5,355 nt of DNA from Acidobacteriota bacterium (GCA_947466555.1 CANIFK010000426.1:1-5355), one strand, 5' to 3'; shown: positions 1-5,355, counted from the stretch's first letter. Notes: a model not told the origin generated them from the letters alone. Numbers and translations are program-made.

Positions 1-864
1 CAATCGCCCAGATTCGCTCTCCTCCCGCAACTCCTCCAACGCGATCTGCAAATCGGCAGTGCTCTGGTAGCGTCGCGCGGGATTCTTCCTTAGACATCGA
101 TTGATGATCCGCTCCAACTCTAGCGGCGTCTCTTCGTTCGAGGCGCGCACCGGCTTAGGGTCTTCCCTCAGAATCAACGACAGCGTCGACATCTTTGTTT
201 CGCCCGCGAACGCCCGCGTCCCCGTGCACATCTCATACAGCACGGACCCGAACGCAAAGATGTCGCTGCGCGAATCCACCGCTGTTCCCTCAGCCTGCTC
301 AGGGCTCATGTACGCCACGGTGCCCAGAATCGTTCCTTCTTCAGTCGCCGGGTCCTTCGTCCGTGTTGTGTCGTTTGACTGCTGCGGGCCCTTCTCATCG
401 AGCTTCGCAAGACCAAAGTCCAGCACCTTCACGACGCCCTTATCGGTCACCATCAAGTTTCCCGGCTTCAAGTCACGATGCGTAATTCCCGCCTCGTGCG
501 CCGCCGTCAACGCCGCCGCGATCTGCGTCGCATACCGGAGCACCTCTGGGACCCGCAATCCCTTCCGCGGAATCACTTCGTCTAACGTGCGTCCCGGTAC
601 ATACTCCATCACGATAAAATCGACGCCGTTATCCTCGGCAATCTCGTGGATAACCACGATGTTAGGGTGGTTCAGCGCGCTCGCTGCCCGCGCCTCCCGG
701 TTAAACCGCTGCTTGCGCGTCGGGTCGGTTGTCTTACTCGGTGGCAGAACTTTCACCGCGACGATTCGGTCTAACTTCCGATCGCGAGCCTTGTAAACAA
801 CACCCATCCCACCCTCGCCGAGCTTCTCGAGGAGTTCGCAGTGTCCAAGTAACTGACCGGTCAT
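1..864 (-). CDS. PknB-type serine/threonine protein kinase, N-terminal kinase domain (partial, runs off left edge)
   Basis: The first 288 residues of a protein kinase are read from ATG at 864 down to base 1 without a stop. The Hanks motifs appear in order: glycine loop GEGGMGVVYKAR (residues about 16-27), ATP-anchoring lysine in VAVK (K38), helix-C glutamate in REA (E57), catalytic loop HRDLKPGN (D131), DFG (149-151), SPE (187-189) and the DIFAFG aspartate (D201). All key residues are present, so the domain should be active in phosphorylating Ser/Thr. The domain ends near residue 280. Acidobacterial relatives usually continue into a linker, often a membrane segment, and WD40/TolB-like repeats; that part is outside the window, so the sensor type is unknown. 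Bases upstream of the ATG give only a weak ribosome site (AGAG) and a GATAAT box (complement of 878-883) that might be a -10 element. The start is supported because the kinase fold begins almost at once. Confidence 0.96.
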   Translation of the reverse strand, partial: MTGQLLGHCELLEKLGEGGMGVVYKARDRKLDRIVAVKVLPPSKTTDPTRKQRFNREARAASALNHPNIVVIHEIAEDNGVDFIVMEYVPGRTLDEVIPRKGLRVPEVLRYATQIAAALTAAHEAGITHRDLKPGNLMVTDKGVVKVLDFGLAKLDEKGPQQSNDTTRTKDPATEEGTILGTVAYMSPEQAEGTAVDSRSDIFAFGSVLYEMCTGTRAFAGETKMSTLSLILREDPKPVRASNEETPLELERIINRCLRKNPARRYQSTADLQIALEELREESESGRL

Positions 865-906
865 TTTAGGTCTCTGGATTATCTCATAGCCCGCTTTGCC
901 GGGTCG

Positions 907-1056
907 AAGGTACCCACGCCGGCAAAGTCTCCGCCTAAAACGCCAAATCCTAAACCGAACTCGACTTCGACGCCTACAGCCAACAAATCGACCACCAACC
1001 CCGCCCACTTCGAACAAGCCGCCCGCCAGCTAGCCAACCGCAAAAAGGACCGATAA
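907..1056 (+). pseudogene. Orphan C-terminal coding remnant (no start codon), Pro/Lys/Thr-rich linker plus basic tail
   Basis: This plus-strand frame stays open from the TAA at 850-852 to the TAA at 1054-1056 but has no usable ATG, GTG or TTG. From about 907 it encodes a Pro/Lys/Thr/Ser/Asn-rich linker (KSPPKTPNPKPN) and then a helical, charged end (FEQAARQLANRKKDR). The last 25 codons strongly prefer C or G at the third position, as real genes here do, whereas the region upstream is the promoter side of the divergent kinase. I read this as the 3' end of a gene whose 5' part was deleted. The family is not identified. One weak possibility is the tail of the same uncharacterised family that starts at 5111, but no motif proves it. 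It could also be chance, since only about 50 codons support it. Confidence 0.35.
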
Positions 1057-1086
1057 CAATCCCCCTGGCCTCAATGAGATGACGGC

Positions 1087-1108
1087 GGGAAGGAGAACTC
1101 GGCTTCCC
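1087..1108. promoter_or_regulatory. Inverted repeat upstream of the antitoxin gene, possible operator
   Basis: GGGAAG (1087-1092) and CTTCCC (1103-1108) are perfect 6-bp arms around a 10-base spacer, with two further G-C pairs outside one mismatch. The repeat ends 31 bases before the antitoxin ATG. Ribbon-helix-helix antitoxins usually repress their own operon by binding palindromes in this position, so an operator role is plausible, but no -10/-35 pair is clear and the match is short. Confidence 0.25.
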
Positions 1109-1139
1109 ACCCGCCATCCCTTCCAGCGACAATGACAAC

Positions 1140-1394
1140 ATGAGCGTTACCATCGAGGTCCAGATTCCCGACGACCTGATTCCGCTTCTAGAACAGAGAG
1201 CGCGCGGTGCCGGGTTGGATCGGCAGCAATATCTCCGCTCCATCGTCTCCCGCGATCTAACCGGCCCCTGTCGGCTTGATGACGTCCTCTGTGCGTTTCG
1301 CCACCAAGTCTCCGAGACTGGAATGTCCGATGCGGAACTATTCGACCTCTTCGACGCTGCTCGCAATGACGTCGAGACGAAGGCCGATCGCTGA
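1140..1394 (+). CDS. VapB-like ribbon-helix-helix antitoxin of a PIN-domain toxin-antitoxin pair
   Basis: This is a small acidic protein of 84 residues. Residues 2-8 (SVTIEVQ) fit the short DNA-binding beta strand of a ribbon-helix-helix domain. Two predicted helices follow, PDDLIPLLEQRARGAG and DRQQYLRSIVSRDL, up to about residue 40. The rest (for example SDAELFDLFDAARNDVE) has the amphipathic, acid-rich look of an antitoxin tail that wraps around its toxin. The stop at 1392-1394 lies 8 bases before the ATG of a PIN-domain reading frame, the standard antitoxin-then-toxin order. The inferred role is to neutralise the toxin and repress the operon. The start at 1140 is chosen because the strand-forming segment begins there; an upstream ATG at 1132 is out of frame, and no strong ribosome site is visible. 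The frame looks intact although its partner is broken. Confidence 0.75.
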   Translation: MSVTIEVQIPDDLIPLLEQRARGAGLDRQQYLRSIVSRDLTGPCRLDDVLCAFRHQVSETGMSDAELFDLFDAARNDVETKADR

Positions 1395-1402
1395 GTCTGG
1401 GA

Positions 1403-1887
1403 ATGAAGTCACAGCCCATTCGAGTGCGCGTCGTCTTCGATTGCATGATCTTTCTCCAAGGAGCGGCGCGGCGGGACAGTCCGGCGGGAGCATGCTTGGA
1501 TTTGGCCGAGCAAGGGCACATCGAGTTGTGCGTCAGTTCCGAAATCATGGCCGAATTCGAGCGAAGTTTCCCGCACTCACAGACGACGTAGTTACCGCGT
1601 TTGCGGAAAGTATTGTGACGTTCGCAACGCTCTTTGACGGCGTGAAGCGGGAATTCGCCTTGGAACGGGATCCCAAAGACGAGATTTATCTCAATTTGGC
1701 GTGCCACGCCGGAGCGGCGTATCTTGTAAGTCGCGACAACGACTTACTCCATCTCACTGACTCTTCTGACAACGTTGGCCAAGCCCTTCGGGAACGGTAT
1801 CCACACCTCCGTTTAGTCGAGCCCATTGTGTTCCTGCGAACCGTGCGCGACGATCGCCCAGTTCGGTCGTCTTCTGAATCTCTCTAA
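1403..1887 (+). pseudogene. Frameshifted PIN-domain toxin (VapC-like, putative TA toxin PIN family)
   Basis: Two overlapping frames together make one PIN-domain ribonuclease. Frame A starts at ATG 1403 and gives RVRVVFDCMIFLQG (first metal-binding Asp, D13) and CVSSEIMAEFER (acidic E47 and E51), then hits TAG at 1589-1591. Homology resumes in the other frame at about 1561 with AKFPALTDDVVTAFAES, and continues through RDPKDEIYLNLA (Asp/Glu cluster, 1669-1683) and YLVSRDNDLLHL (last acidic pair, 1735-1743) to TAA at 1885-1887. In intact members of this family (TIGR00305-like) about 7-9 residues, of the type 'xEVLxRPK', separate the SEExxEE helix from the K-F-P segment. Here they are missing, so the lesion is most simply a 3n+1-base deletion near 1559-1561. 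PIN toxins cleave RNA using Mg/Mn held by these acidic residues; frame A alone lacks half the site. A sequencing error is less likely because whole codons also appear lost. The gene lies 8 bases after its antitoxin. Confidence 0.78.
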
Positions 1888-2042
1888 AGAAGCCTGGCTC
1901 CGCCTGAACCCGGCCATTCCCGCCATAGCCCTCCCACCGCGCCTCGGGGCATTGCGTTGGAACTCACTTCGAACGGACCACCGATTAGACCAAACAACTT
2001 GTCGAAACGAACGGCGCAAAACGACACGTTCGTCGCCGCGAA
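1888..2042. other. Intergenic stretch between the converging toxin and DarG-like remnants, nothing recognised
   Basis: Both strands were read in all frames. The open frames here are short and show no recognisable motif, no hairpin followed by a T-run and no repeat ends. It lies tail-to-tail between the PIN remnant on the plus strand and the DarG-like remnant on the minus strand. Confidence 0.5.
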
Positions 2043-2336
2043 TCATCTGCAGAAGATCCACGCCCAACGCAGCCGCGTGAGTTGCCCAAATGCCACCCGC
2101 ACATGGTGTTCAGGAAGCACGCGAGCTTTCCGCCCATTCCGAGCATGCACATCGCGGACCACCAGCGACACATCCGTCCGCGCCTACGCATTCTCCATCA
2201 TTACCCAATGAACCGTCGCCACCAGTTCCATGTCGTGCGGCGTTTCGTACCCTTCAATCAATTCGTTCACATCCTCTATTCGCCGCACCGTCGCTTCATC
2301 GTCCGCCACCCCCTGTCCCGTTTGCGCTCGCTGCCA
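2043..2336 (-). pseudogene. darG: Remnant of the DarG antitoxin C-terminal domain, interrupted by an in-frame TAG
   Basis: Reading the minus strand from about 2303 gives DDEATVRRIEDVNELIEGYE, then TPHDMELVATVHWVM, an in-frame TAG at 2184-2186, and in the same frame LVVRDVHARNGRKARVLPEH and HVRVAFGQLTRLRWA before TGA at 2043-2045. This order (acidic helix, 'LIxGxETPxxMELLATVHWV', 'VHxWNxRKxxxFxPxHIRxAWxxL') is the C-terminal end that I recall for DarG, the macrodomain antitoxin that removes ADP-ribose put on DNA by DarT. Protein similarity on both sides of one stop codon, in one frame, argues for a decayed gene rather than chance. The macrodomain and middle part of DarG are absent: the next 45 bases upstream are unrecognised, and then the GH127 gene ends. 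There is no start codon with a ribosome site and no darT nearby. The family call rests on remembered motifs, not a search. Confidence 0.62.
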
Positions 2337-2380
2337 TTACGCGCTTGCCCACCCCAGAGTAAAGCGCCGGACGGATGCAC

Positions 2381-4141
2381 CTACCCGCCCCGCGCAAAGT
2401 AAGTCGAATACACCTCCCCCCTCACCCGATAAAACGGCCGCAACCGCACCACCCCGCCCGCCGTCCGGCATTCAAATTCAGAATGCGTCCCCCGCAAATC
2501 CAAAAGCGCCGCCGAACTAGCCGCCAACTTCGAAGGCGCATCCACCGCCACCAGCATCACCGGCCCCCGCATCACCGCCACCGTATCCGGATTCCGGTCA
2601 TCCACCGGCACCACCCGAGTCGTAAAAGGCAGCGTCAACTCAATCCGGTCCCCATTCCGCCACCGCCGCCGAATCGCAGCAAACCGCCCCGGCCGCGCCT
2701 CCACCCGCACCGCCTTCCCATTCACCAAAATCCGCGCCGGCCGCTCCAGCCACCCCGGTATCCGCAAATGCACCGCAAACTCCGCCGGCGCCGCCATCGC
2801 AACCCGCACCGAAATCTGCTCCGACTCCGGATACGCCGTCGTCTGCGTCAACGTAACTCCCCGCCAACGCACCTCGCTCCCCGCATACAAATTCAAATAG
2901 ATCCCCGAATCATCGTGGAAATACAGATTCAGCGGATAGTCCGAGACCGACTGCACCAGCGTCCCCGCACAACACGGCCACTTCCGCTGGTAATACCGTT
3001 TCCGCGCCCCCGCCTGGTAATCCGCATAGTAAAAATACCCGCCATCATCATCCGGATCCGTCGCCCCCAAAATCGTGTTCAACAACACCCGTTCCAACCC
3101 ATCGCCGTACCGCGCCTCCCCCGTAAACGACGTTAAATACCGCGCCAACTTCGCATGCGCATAGTAACAACACGGCGTCTCAAAGTGGTCCCGCGTGGAC
3201 GTCAGCGCCCGCCCCAACCCGCCCGAGTGCGGCTGCACAAACATCTCCTGCGGCGCCCACGCCCCCGAAGCAAACTGCTGCGTCGTCTCCAAAAACTCCC
3301 AGGCATTCTGAACCGCACGCAGATACTTCTCATCCCCCAGCACCTCATACGCCTTCGCCGCCGAACTCAGCGCAATGATGTGGCTGTACCCATGCCGCCC
3401 GGGCAAAACGTTCTCCCCCCGCGCCAGCGGATCAAAGAACTCTTTGTCCAACAAATACAACTTCGCCAGCTCCAAATACCGCGCCTCCCCCGTCAGCTCG
3501 TAAGCGTGAAACAGGTTCTCCGGCAGAACATACGGCTCATCATAAGGCAGGTTCTTCACGCCCACGCGGTCAAACGTGTGATCCGGAATCCACCCGGTCG
3601 CCTGCGCCCCGCGAATCACCCGCGGCAACAACGCCCGCGCCTCCTCCACTCCCGCCAACCGCGCCGCATCAATCAACCCGATCTCGTACTTGTCCAGAAT
3701 GTAGCAAGCCCACGTCTCCGCCTTCGGACTCGCAAACGGCACGCCATCCCGTTCCATGGTGGCCGCATACCCGCGCACCAGCCGCCCCGCCTTCGCCGCC
3801 GCCTCCGGCAATCCCGTGTGCGCATGAATCCGAGCCAACCCCGAGATGAACTGCCCAATCAAATGCCCCGGCACAAACCCATTGGCGTCGTACCATCCGC
3901 CCATGTCCCGCCCCGGCGCCGGCAACCCCGCACGCTGCCGGTAGACCTTCAGAATCCGGTCTTCATCCAGCCCCAGAAAATGCGCCTGCGTCCGGCGATA
4001 CATCTCCCCAATCGGCCCATCCGTGAGTCGAACATCCCCATACGCAAACTCCCGCAACCTCCGCCGTGAAGGCGCCGCCGCCACCGCCACCCCCGCCGCC
4101 GCGCTACCCAGAAATTGCCGCCGTGTGACTGTCTCATGCAT
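2381..4141 (-). CDS. Tat-exported GH127-type glycoside hydrolase (DUF1680, beta-L-arabinofuranosidase-like)
   Basis: A complete protein of 586 residues. It opens with a twin-arginine signal, MHETVTRRQFLGSAAAG, and a hydrophobic stretch to about A23, so it is probably folded in the cytoplasm and exported. Next comes an (alpha/alpha)6-barrel-type domain, with GGWYDANGFVPGHLIGQFIS (81-100), HGYSHIIAL (250-258) and GGLG (307-310). HFETPCCYYAHAKLARYL (319-336) and KWPCCAGT (387-394) follow, then beta-rich C-terminal segments with HLRIPGWL (458-465). In characterised GH127 arabinofuranosidases one Cys of the CC pair is the nucleophile and Glu-x-Cys plus CC bind zinc; here E321, C324, C390 and C391 fit. 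The glutamate used as acid/base there (in 'HGEAF') has no clear counterpart. The likely role is removing terminal arabinofuranose or a similar sugar from plant-type glycans; the exact substrate is unknown. The start at 4141 is preferred for the Tat motif and for GGAGAGGG ten bases upstream; ATG at 4174 is possible. Confidence 0.9.
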   Translation of the reverse strand: MHETVTRRQFLGSAAAGVAVAAAPSRRRLREFAYGDVRLTDGPIGEMYRRTQAHFLGLDEDRILKVYRQRAGLPAPGRDMGGWYDANGFVPGHLIGQFISGLARIHAHTGLPEAAAKAGRLVRGYAATMERDGVPFASPKAETWACYILDKYEIGLIDAARLAGVEEARALLPRVIRGAQATGWIPDHTFDRVGVKNLPYDEPYVLPENLFHAYELTGEARYLELAKLYLLDKEFFDPLARGENVLPGRHGYSHIIALSSAAKAYEVLGDEKYLRAVQNAWEFLETTQQFASGAWAPQEMFVQPHSGGLGRALTSTRDHFETPCCYYAHAKLARYLTSFTGEARYGDGLERVLLNTILGATDPDDDGGYFYYADYQAGARKRYYQRKWPCCAGTLVQSVSDYPLNLYFHDDSGIYLNLYAGSEVRWRGVTLTQTTAYPESEQISVRVAMAAPAEFAVHLRIPGWLERPARILVNGKAVRVEARPGRFAAIRRRWRNGDRIELTLPFTTRVVPVDDRNPDTVAVMRGPVMLVAVDAPSKLAASSAALLDLRGTHSEFECRTAGGVVRLRPFYRVRGEVYSTYFARGG

Positions 4142-4228
4142 GGTCGTTACACCCTCTCCAAAATTTTCCCGCATTTTCCTGACCCCCTTTTTCCGCCAAT
4201 CACGCCTCTGGTACCGCGAACAATCAGA

Positions 4229-4245
4229 CCGGTGAAATGCACCGG
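4229..4245. promoter_or_regulatory. Perfect inverted repeat in the divergent intergenic region, candidate operator or leader hairpin
   Basis: CCGGTG (4229-4234) and CACCGG (4240-4245) are perfect arms around the 5-base spacer AAATG. It sits 30 bases before the PEP-CTERM start and 87 bases from the glycosidase start, in the only DNA shared by the two divergent genes. It could be a binding site for a dimeric regulator controlling both, or a small hairpin in the PEP-CTERM leader. No consensus -35/-10 pair is evident around it. Confidence 0.35.
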
Positions 4246-4275
4246 CAAAACACACCTATCGGAGACCGTTTAAAA

Positions 4276-4827
4276 ATGAAAACACTACTACAATGCGGGC
4301 TACTCTCGCTCTTCCTCGCCGCCACCTTACCGGCCGTCCCGCTCATCCAGACCTACGATTTCACCGGCACTTGCTCAGATTGCCCTGACTTCGGCTTCGG
4401 CACCCTCACCGCCTCCACGTCCAGCAACGTGGTCAGCTTCAGCTTCACCTACAACTCCGACTGGATCAGCTACACCATCCCCTCGGCGTCCATCTACGTC
4501 AACAGCGTCCTGTTCAGCGGCACGTCGTATACGTACAATCCCGCCCTCAGCCTCGGCATCTACGGCCAGGGAGCCTTCACCAGTTTTGGCGGCTCCGGCA
4601 ACCCGAACGCGGCCGGCACCACCCAGGAGTTCATCGCTTTCCTGCGCCAACCCAACGGCAACTGGTTCACCGGCCCCAATAGCAACTCCGATTTCGGCAC
4701 CAACGGCAACTTCGTCGCCCTCGATCCCGGCAACACCGCCGGCGTCCCGGAACCCGCCTCCATGGCCCTCGTCGGCGCCGGCACCGGCCTGCTGATCCTC
4801 CTCAAACGCCGCGGTACCAACGCCTAA
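4276..4827 (+). CDS. Secreted PEP-CTERM sorting domain protein, otherwise uncharacterised
   Basis: A protein of 183 residues. The N-terminus MKTLLQCGLLSLFLAATLPA is a Sec signal peptide with probable cleavage near A20. The mature part is Ser/Thr/Gly/Asn-rich and aromatic, with alternating patterns typical of beta strands (VVSFSFTYNSDW, SIYVNSVLFSGTSYTY) and a CSDC pair (C33, C36) that could form a disulfide. The C-terminus has the PEP-CTERM signature: VPEPAS (157-162), a hydrophobic span (about 163-176) and the basic tail KRR (177-179). In bacteria with exosortase EpsH/XrtA-type machinery this tail directs membrane insertion, cleavage and surface or matrix delivery. The function of the main domain is unknown. 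I chose ATG 4276 over ATG 4237 because the signal peptide starts there and GGAG (4261-4264) lies 11 bases ahead. It diverges from the GH127 gene, suggesting but not proving shared control. Confidence 0.9.
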   Translation: MKTLLQCGLLSLFLAATLPAVPLIQTYDFTGTCSDCPDFGFGTLTASTSSNVVSFSFTYNSDWISYTIPSASIYVNSVLFSGTSYTYNPALSLGIYGQGAFTSFGGSGNPNAAGTTQEFIAFLRQPNGNWFTGPNSNSDFGTNGNFVALDPGNTAGVPEPASMALVGAGTGLLILLKRRGTNA

Positions 4828-4845
4828 CCCCAACACGCAATTCCA

Positions 4846-4904
4846 GGGCTTGCCCCCCGAAGCCCGACGGGCGAAGGGGGGTCACCCAGGATTTGGCCCC
4901 CTTC
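4846..4904 (+). repeat. Cluster of three mutually exclusive GC-rich stems after the PEP-CTERM gene
   Basis: Nineteen bases after the stop, three pairings compete. GGGCTT (4846-4851) can pair with AAGCCC (4860-4865). CCCCCC (4853-4858) can pair with GGGGGG (4876-4881), enclosing GCCC/GGGC (4862-4865 with 4869-4872). GAAGGGGG (4873-4880) can pair with CCCCCTTC (4897-4904), an 8-bp stem. No T-run follows on the plus strand, so it is not a standard intrinsic terminator. It may act as a U-tract-less terminator or an mRNA 3'-end stabiliser, or be a dispersed palindromic repeat of the REP type. Confidence 0.5.
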
Positions 4905-5030
4905 AAAAACCCAACATTAAAATTCGCCAGTCACACAACTCGAAAATAATCTTTTCTCCCGCCAAATCACCCACTTCCAGCCAATCTCCCAACCCCAAAA
5001 GTTCGTTTTCACCCCCTCGCCTGCTACAAA

Positions 5031-5087
5031 GAAATCAGAAGGCCTCCAGCGCCCCCCACCGGGGACGCCAGAGGCCTTTCTCATTTC
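5031..5087 (+). terminator. Strong 57-nt imperfect hairpin ahead of the right-edge gene (terminator, attenuator or repeat unit)
   Basis: AAGGCCTC (5039-5046) pairs perfectly with GAGGCCTT (5071-5078). Inside, after a 2x2 internal loop, GCG (5049-5051) pairs with CGC (5066-5068) and CCCC (5052-5055) with GGGG (5061-5064), closing a CCACC loop. Outside, GAAAT (5031-5035) pairs with ATTTC (5083-5087). The 3' side is T-rich (TTTCTCATTTC) but not a clean T-run. It ends 23 bases before the next ATG, so it either ends transcripts from the left or lies in the leader of the downstream gene. Confidence 0.55.
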
Positions 5088-5110
5088 CAACCCAGAGAAA
5101 GGAGCGGCCA

Positions 5111-5355
5111 ATGCCCACCCTCGATCAACGCACCGAACGTGCCCAACGCGCCCGTGCCAACGGCGCCAAGTCCAACGGCCCGAAAACGCCCGAAGGCATG
5201 CAGCGTTCCCAATCGGCCAGCTACAAACACGGCCTCTACGCCACCCGCGGCCACATGATGCCCGGCGAGTCCAACGACGAGTTCCTCGAAATCAAGGCCC
5301 AGCAGTACGCCTACTGGCAGCCCAACGGCTTCCAGGCCGAACTCCTCGTCAACCA
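5111..5355 (+). CDS. Uncharacterised 'RANGAKSNGPKTPEG' family protein, N-terminal part (runs off right edge)
   Basis: The first 81 residues are visible before the window ends. The start at 5111 is well supported by AAAGGAG (5098-5104), six bases upstream. The N-terminus is rich in Arg, Ala, Asn and Gln (RTERAQRARANGAKSNG), followed by GPKTPEGMQRS (residues 23-33) and YKHGLYA (38-44), then an acidic helix-like segment (ESNDEFLEIKAQQYAYW, 53-69). The basic 'ANGAxSxGPxTPEGxxRSxxxAxxHGL' block recurs at the start of many unassigned proteins of Acidobacteria and Planctomycetes. Its spaced Gly, Pro and basic residues suggest nucleic-acid binding, in the way NUMOD3-like motifs do, but that is inference. 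No enzymatic motif is visible and no function is assigned. A strong hairpin precedes the gene, and codon use (third-position C/G) matches the host genes. Confidence 0.8.
   Translation, partial: MPTLDQRTERAQRARANGAKSNGPKTPEGMQRSQSASYKHGLYATRGHMMPGESNDEFLEIKAQQYAYWQPNGFQAELLVN

Noticed and set aside
101..796. Plus-strand 231-residue open frame
   Set aside because: It lies antisense to the kinase domain, whose full motif set is on the minus strand; the translation is serine-rich and without family features.
974..1707. Minus-strand frames of 130 and 186 residues over the toxin-antitoxin genes
   Set aside because: They oppose the recognisable antitoxin and PIN sequences and show Arg/Ser-rich low-complexity translation.
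1561..1887. Treating the second half of the PIN protein as an independent gene
   Set aside because: No start codon with a ribosome site lies near its beginning and it continues the PIN fold of the preceding frame.
1813..2211. Short frames on both strands between the PIN and DarG-like remnants (1813-2067 minus, 1826-2080 plus, 1957-2211 plus)
   Set aside because: No recognisable motif or ribosome site; they overlap the two remnants in other frames.
2375..4069. Long plus-strand frames rich in Arg, Pro and His (2375-3136 and 3155-4069)
   Set aside because: They are composition shadows of the GC-rich GH127 gene on the opposite strand; low complexity, no domain pattern.
4142..4255. N-terminal extension of the GH127 protein to an ATG at 4255
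   Set aside because: It would put 38 residues before the twin-arginine signal and run into the divergent control region; the start at 4141 has a good ribosome site.
4237..4275. Upstream ATG at 4237 for the PEP-CTERM gene
   Set aside because: It falls inside the palindrome and would bury the signal peptide behind 13 polar residues; ATG 4276 follows GGAG at a workable distance.
4375..4836. Minus-strand 153-residue Gly/Ala/Glu/Val-rich frame
   Set aside because: Antisense shadow of the PEP-CTERM gene, which has a signal peptide and sorting motif.
1..5355. CRISPR array, tRNA or rRNA gene, intact insertion sequence
   Set aside because: No regularly spaced direct repeats, no cloverleaf or rRNA-like sequence and no transposase reading frame were seen on either strand.

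Overview
The window looks like chromosomal DNA of an acidobacterium, probably in or near the Solibacteres/Bryobacterales group. This is inferred from style, not from a marker gene. It has high GC, a PknB-type Ser/Thr kinase of the kind abundant in Candidatus Solibacter, a short exported protein with a PEP-CTERM sorting tail, a Tat-exported DUF1680/GH127-type glycosidase, and the start of an uncharacterised 'RANGAKSNGPKTPEG...KHGLYA' protein that recurs in Acidobacteria and Planctomycetes.

Layout. 1-864 (minus): N-terminal kinase domain of a Ser/Thr protein kinase whose C-terminal part lies beyond the left edge. 865-2380: a decayed accessory zone. It holds an orphan C-terminal coding tail (907-1056, plus), an intact ribbon-helix-helix-like antitoxin (1140-1394, plus), its PIN-domain toxin partner broken by a frameshift with an apparent small deletion (1403-1887, plus), and on the opposite strand a start-less, stop-interrupted remnant resembling the C-terminal domain of the antitoxin DarG (2043-2336). 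2381-4141 (minus): a complete GH127-like beta-L-arabinofuranosidase-type enzyme with a Tat signal. 4276-4827 (plus): a divergently transcribed PEP-CTERM protein, with a perfect 6-bp inverted repeat in the shared intergenic region. 4828-5110: non-coding, with a cluster of mutually exclusive GC-rich stems and a strong 57-nt imperfect hairpin. 5111 to the right edge (plus): the truncated unknown gene.

How it fits together. The GH127 enzyme and the PEP-CTERM protein are both exported and diverge from a common 134-bp control region, so co-regulation is possible. No shared pathway can be shown from sequence. The two toxin-antitoxin pieces are not functional as pairs: the PIN toxin is split, and the DarG piece has neither its macrodomain nor a DarT partner. 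The interval between kinase and glycosidase is best read as a former insertion site for small defence or addiction genes now being eroded. I saw no tRNA, rRNA, CRISPR array or intact insertion sequence. I do not see a convincing new biological system. The most interesting items are the two broken toxin-antitoxin loci and the hairpin-led unknown gene at the right edge.
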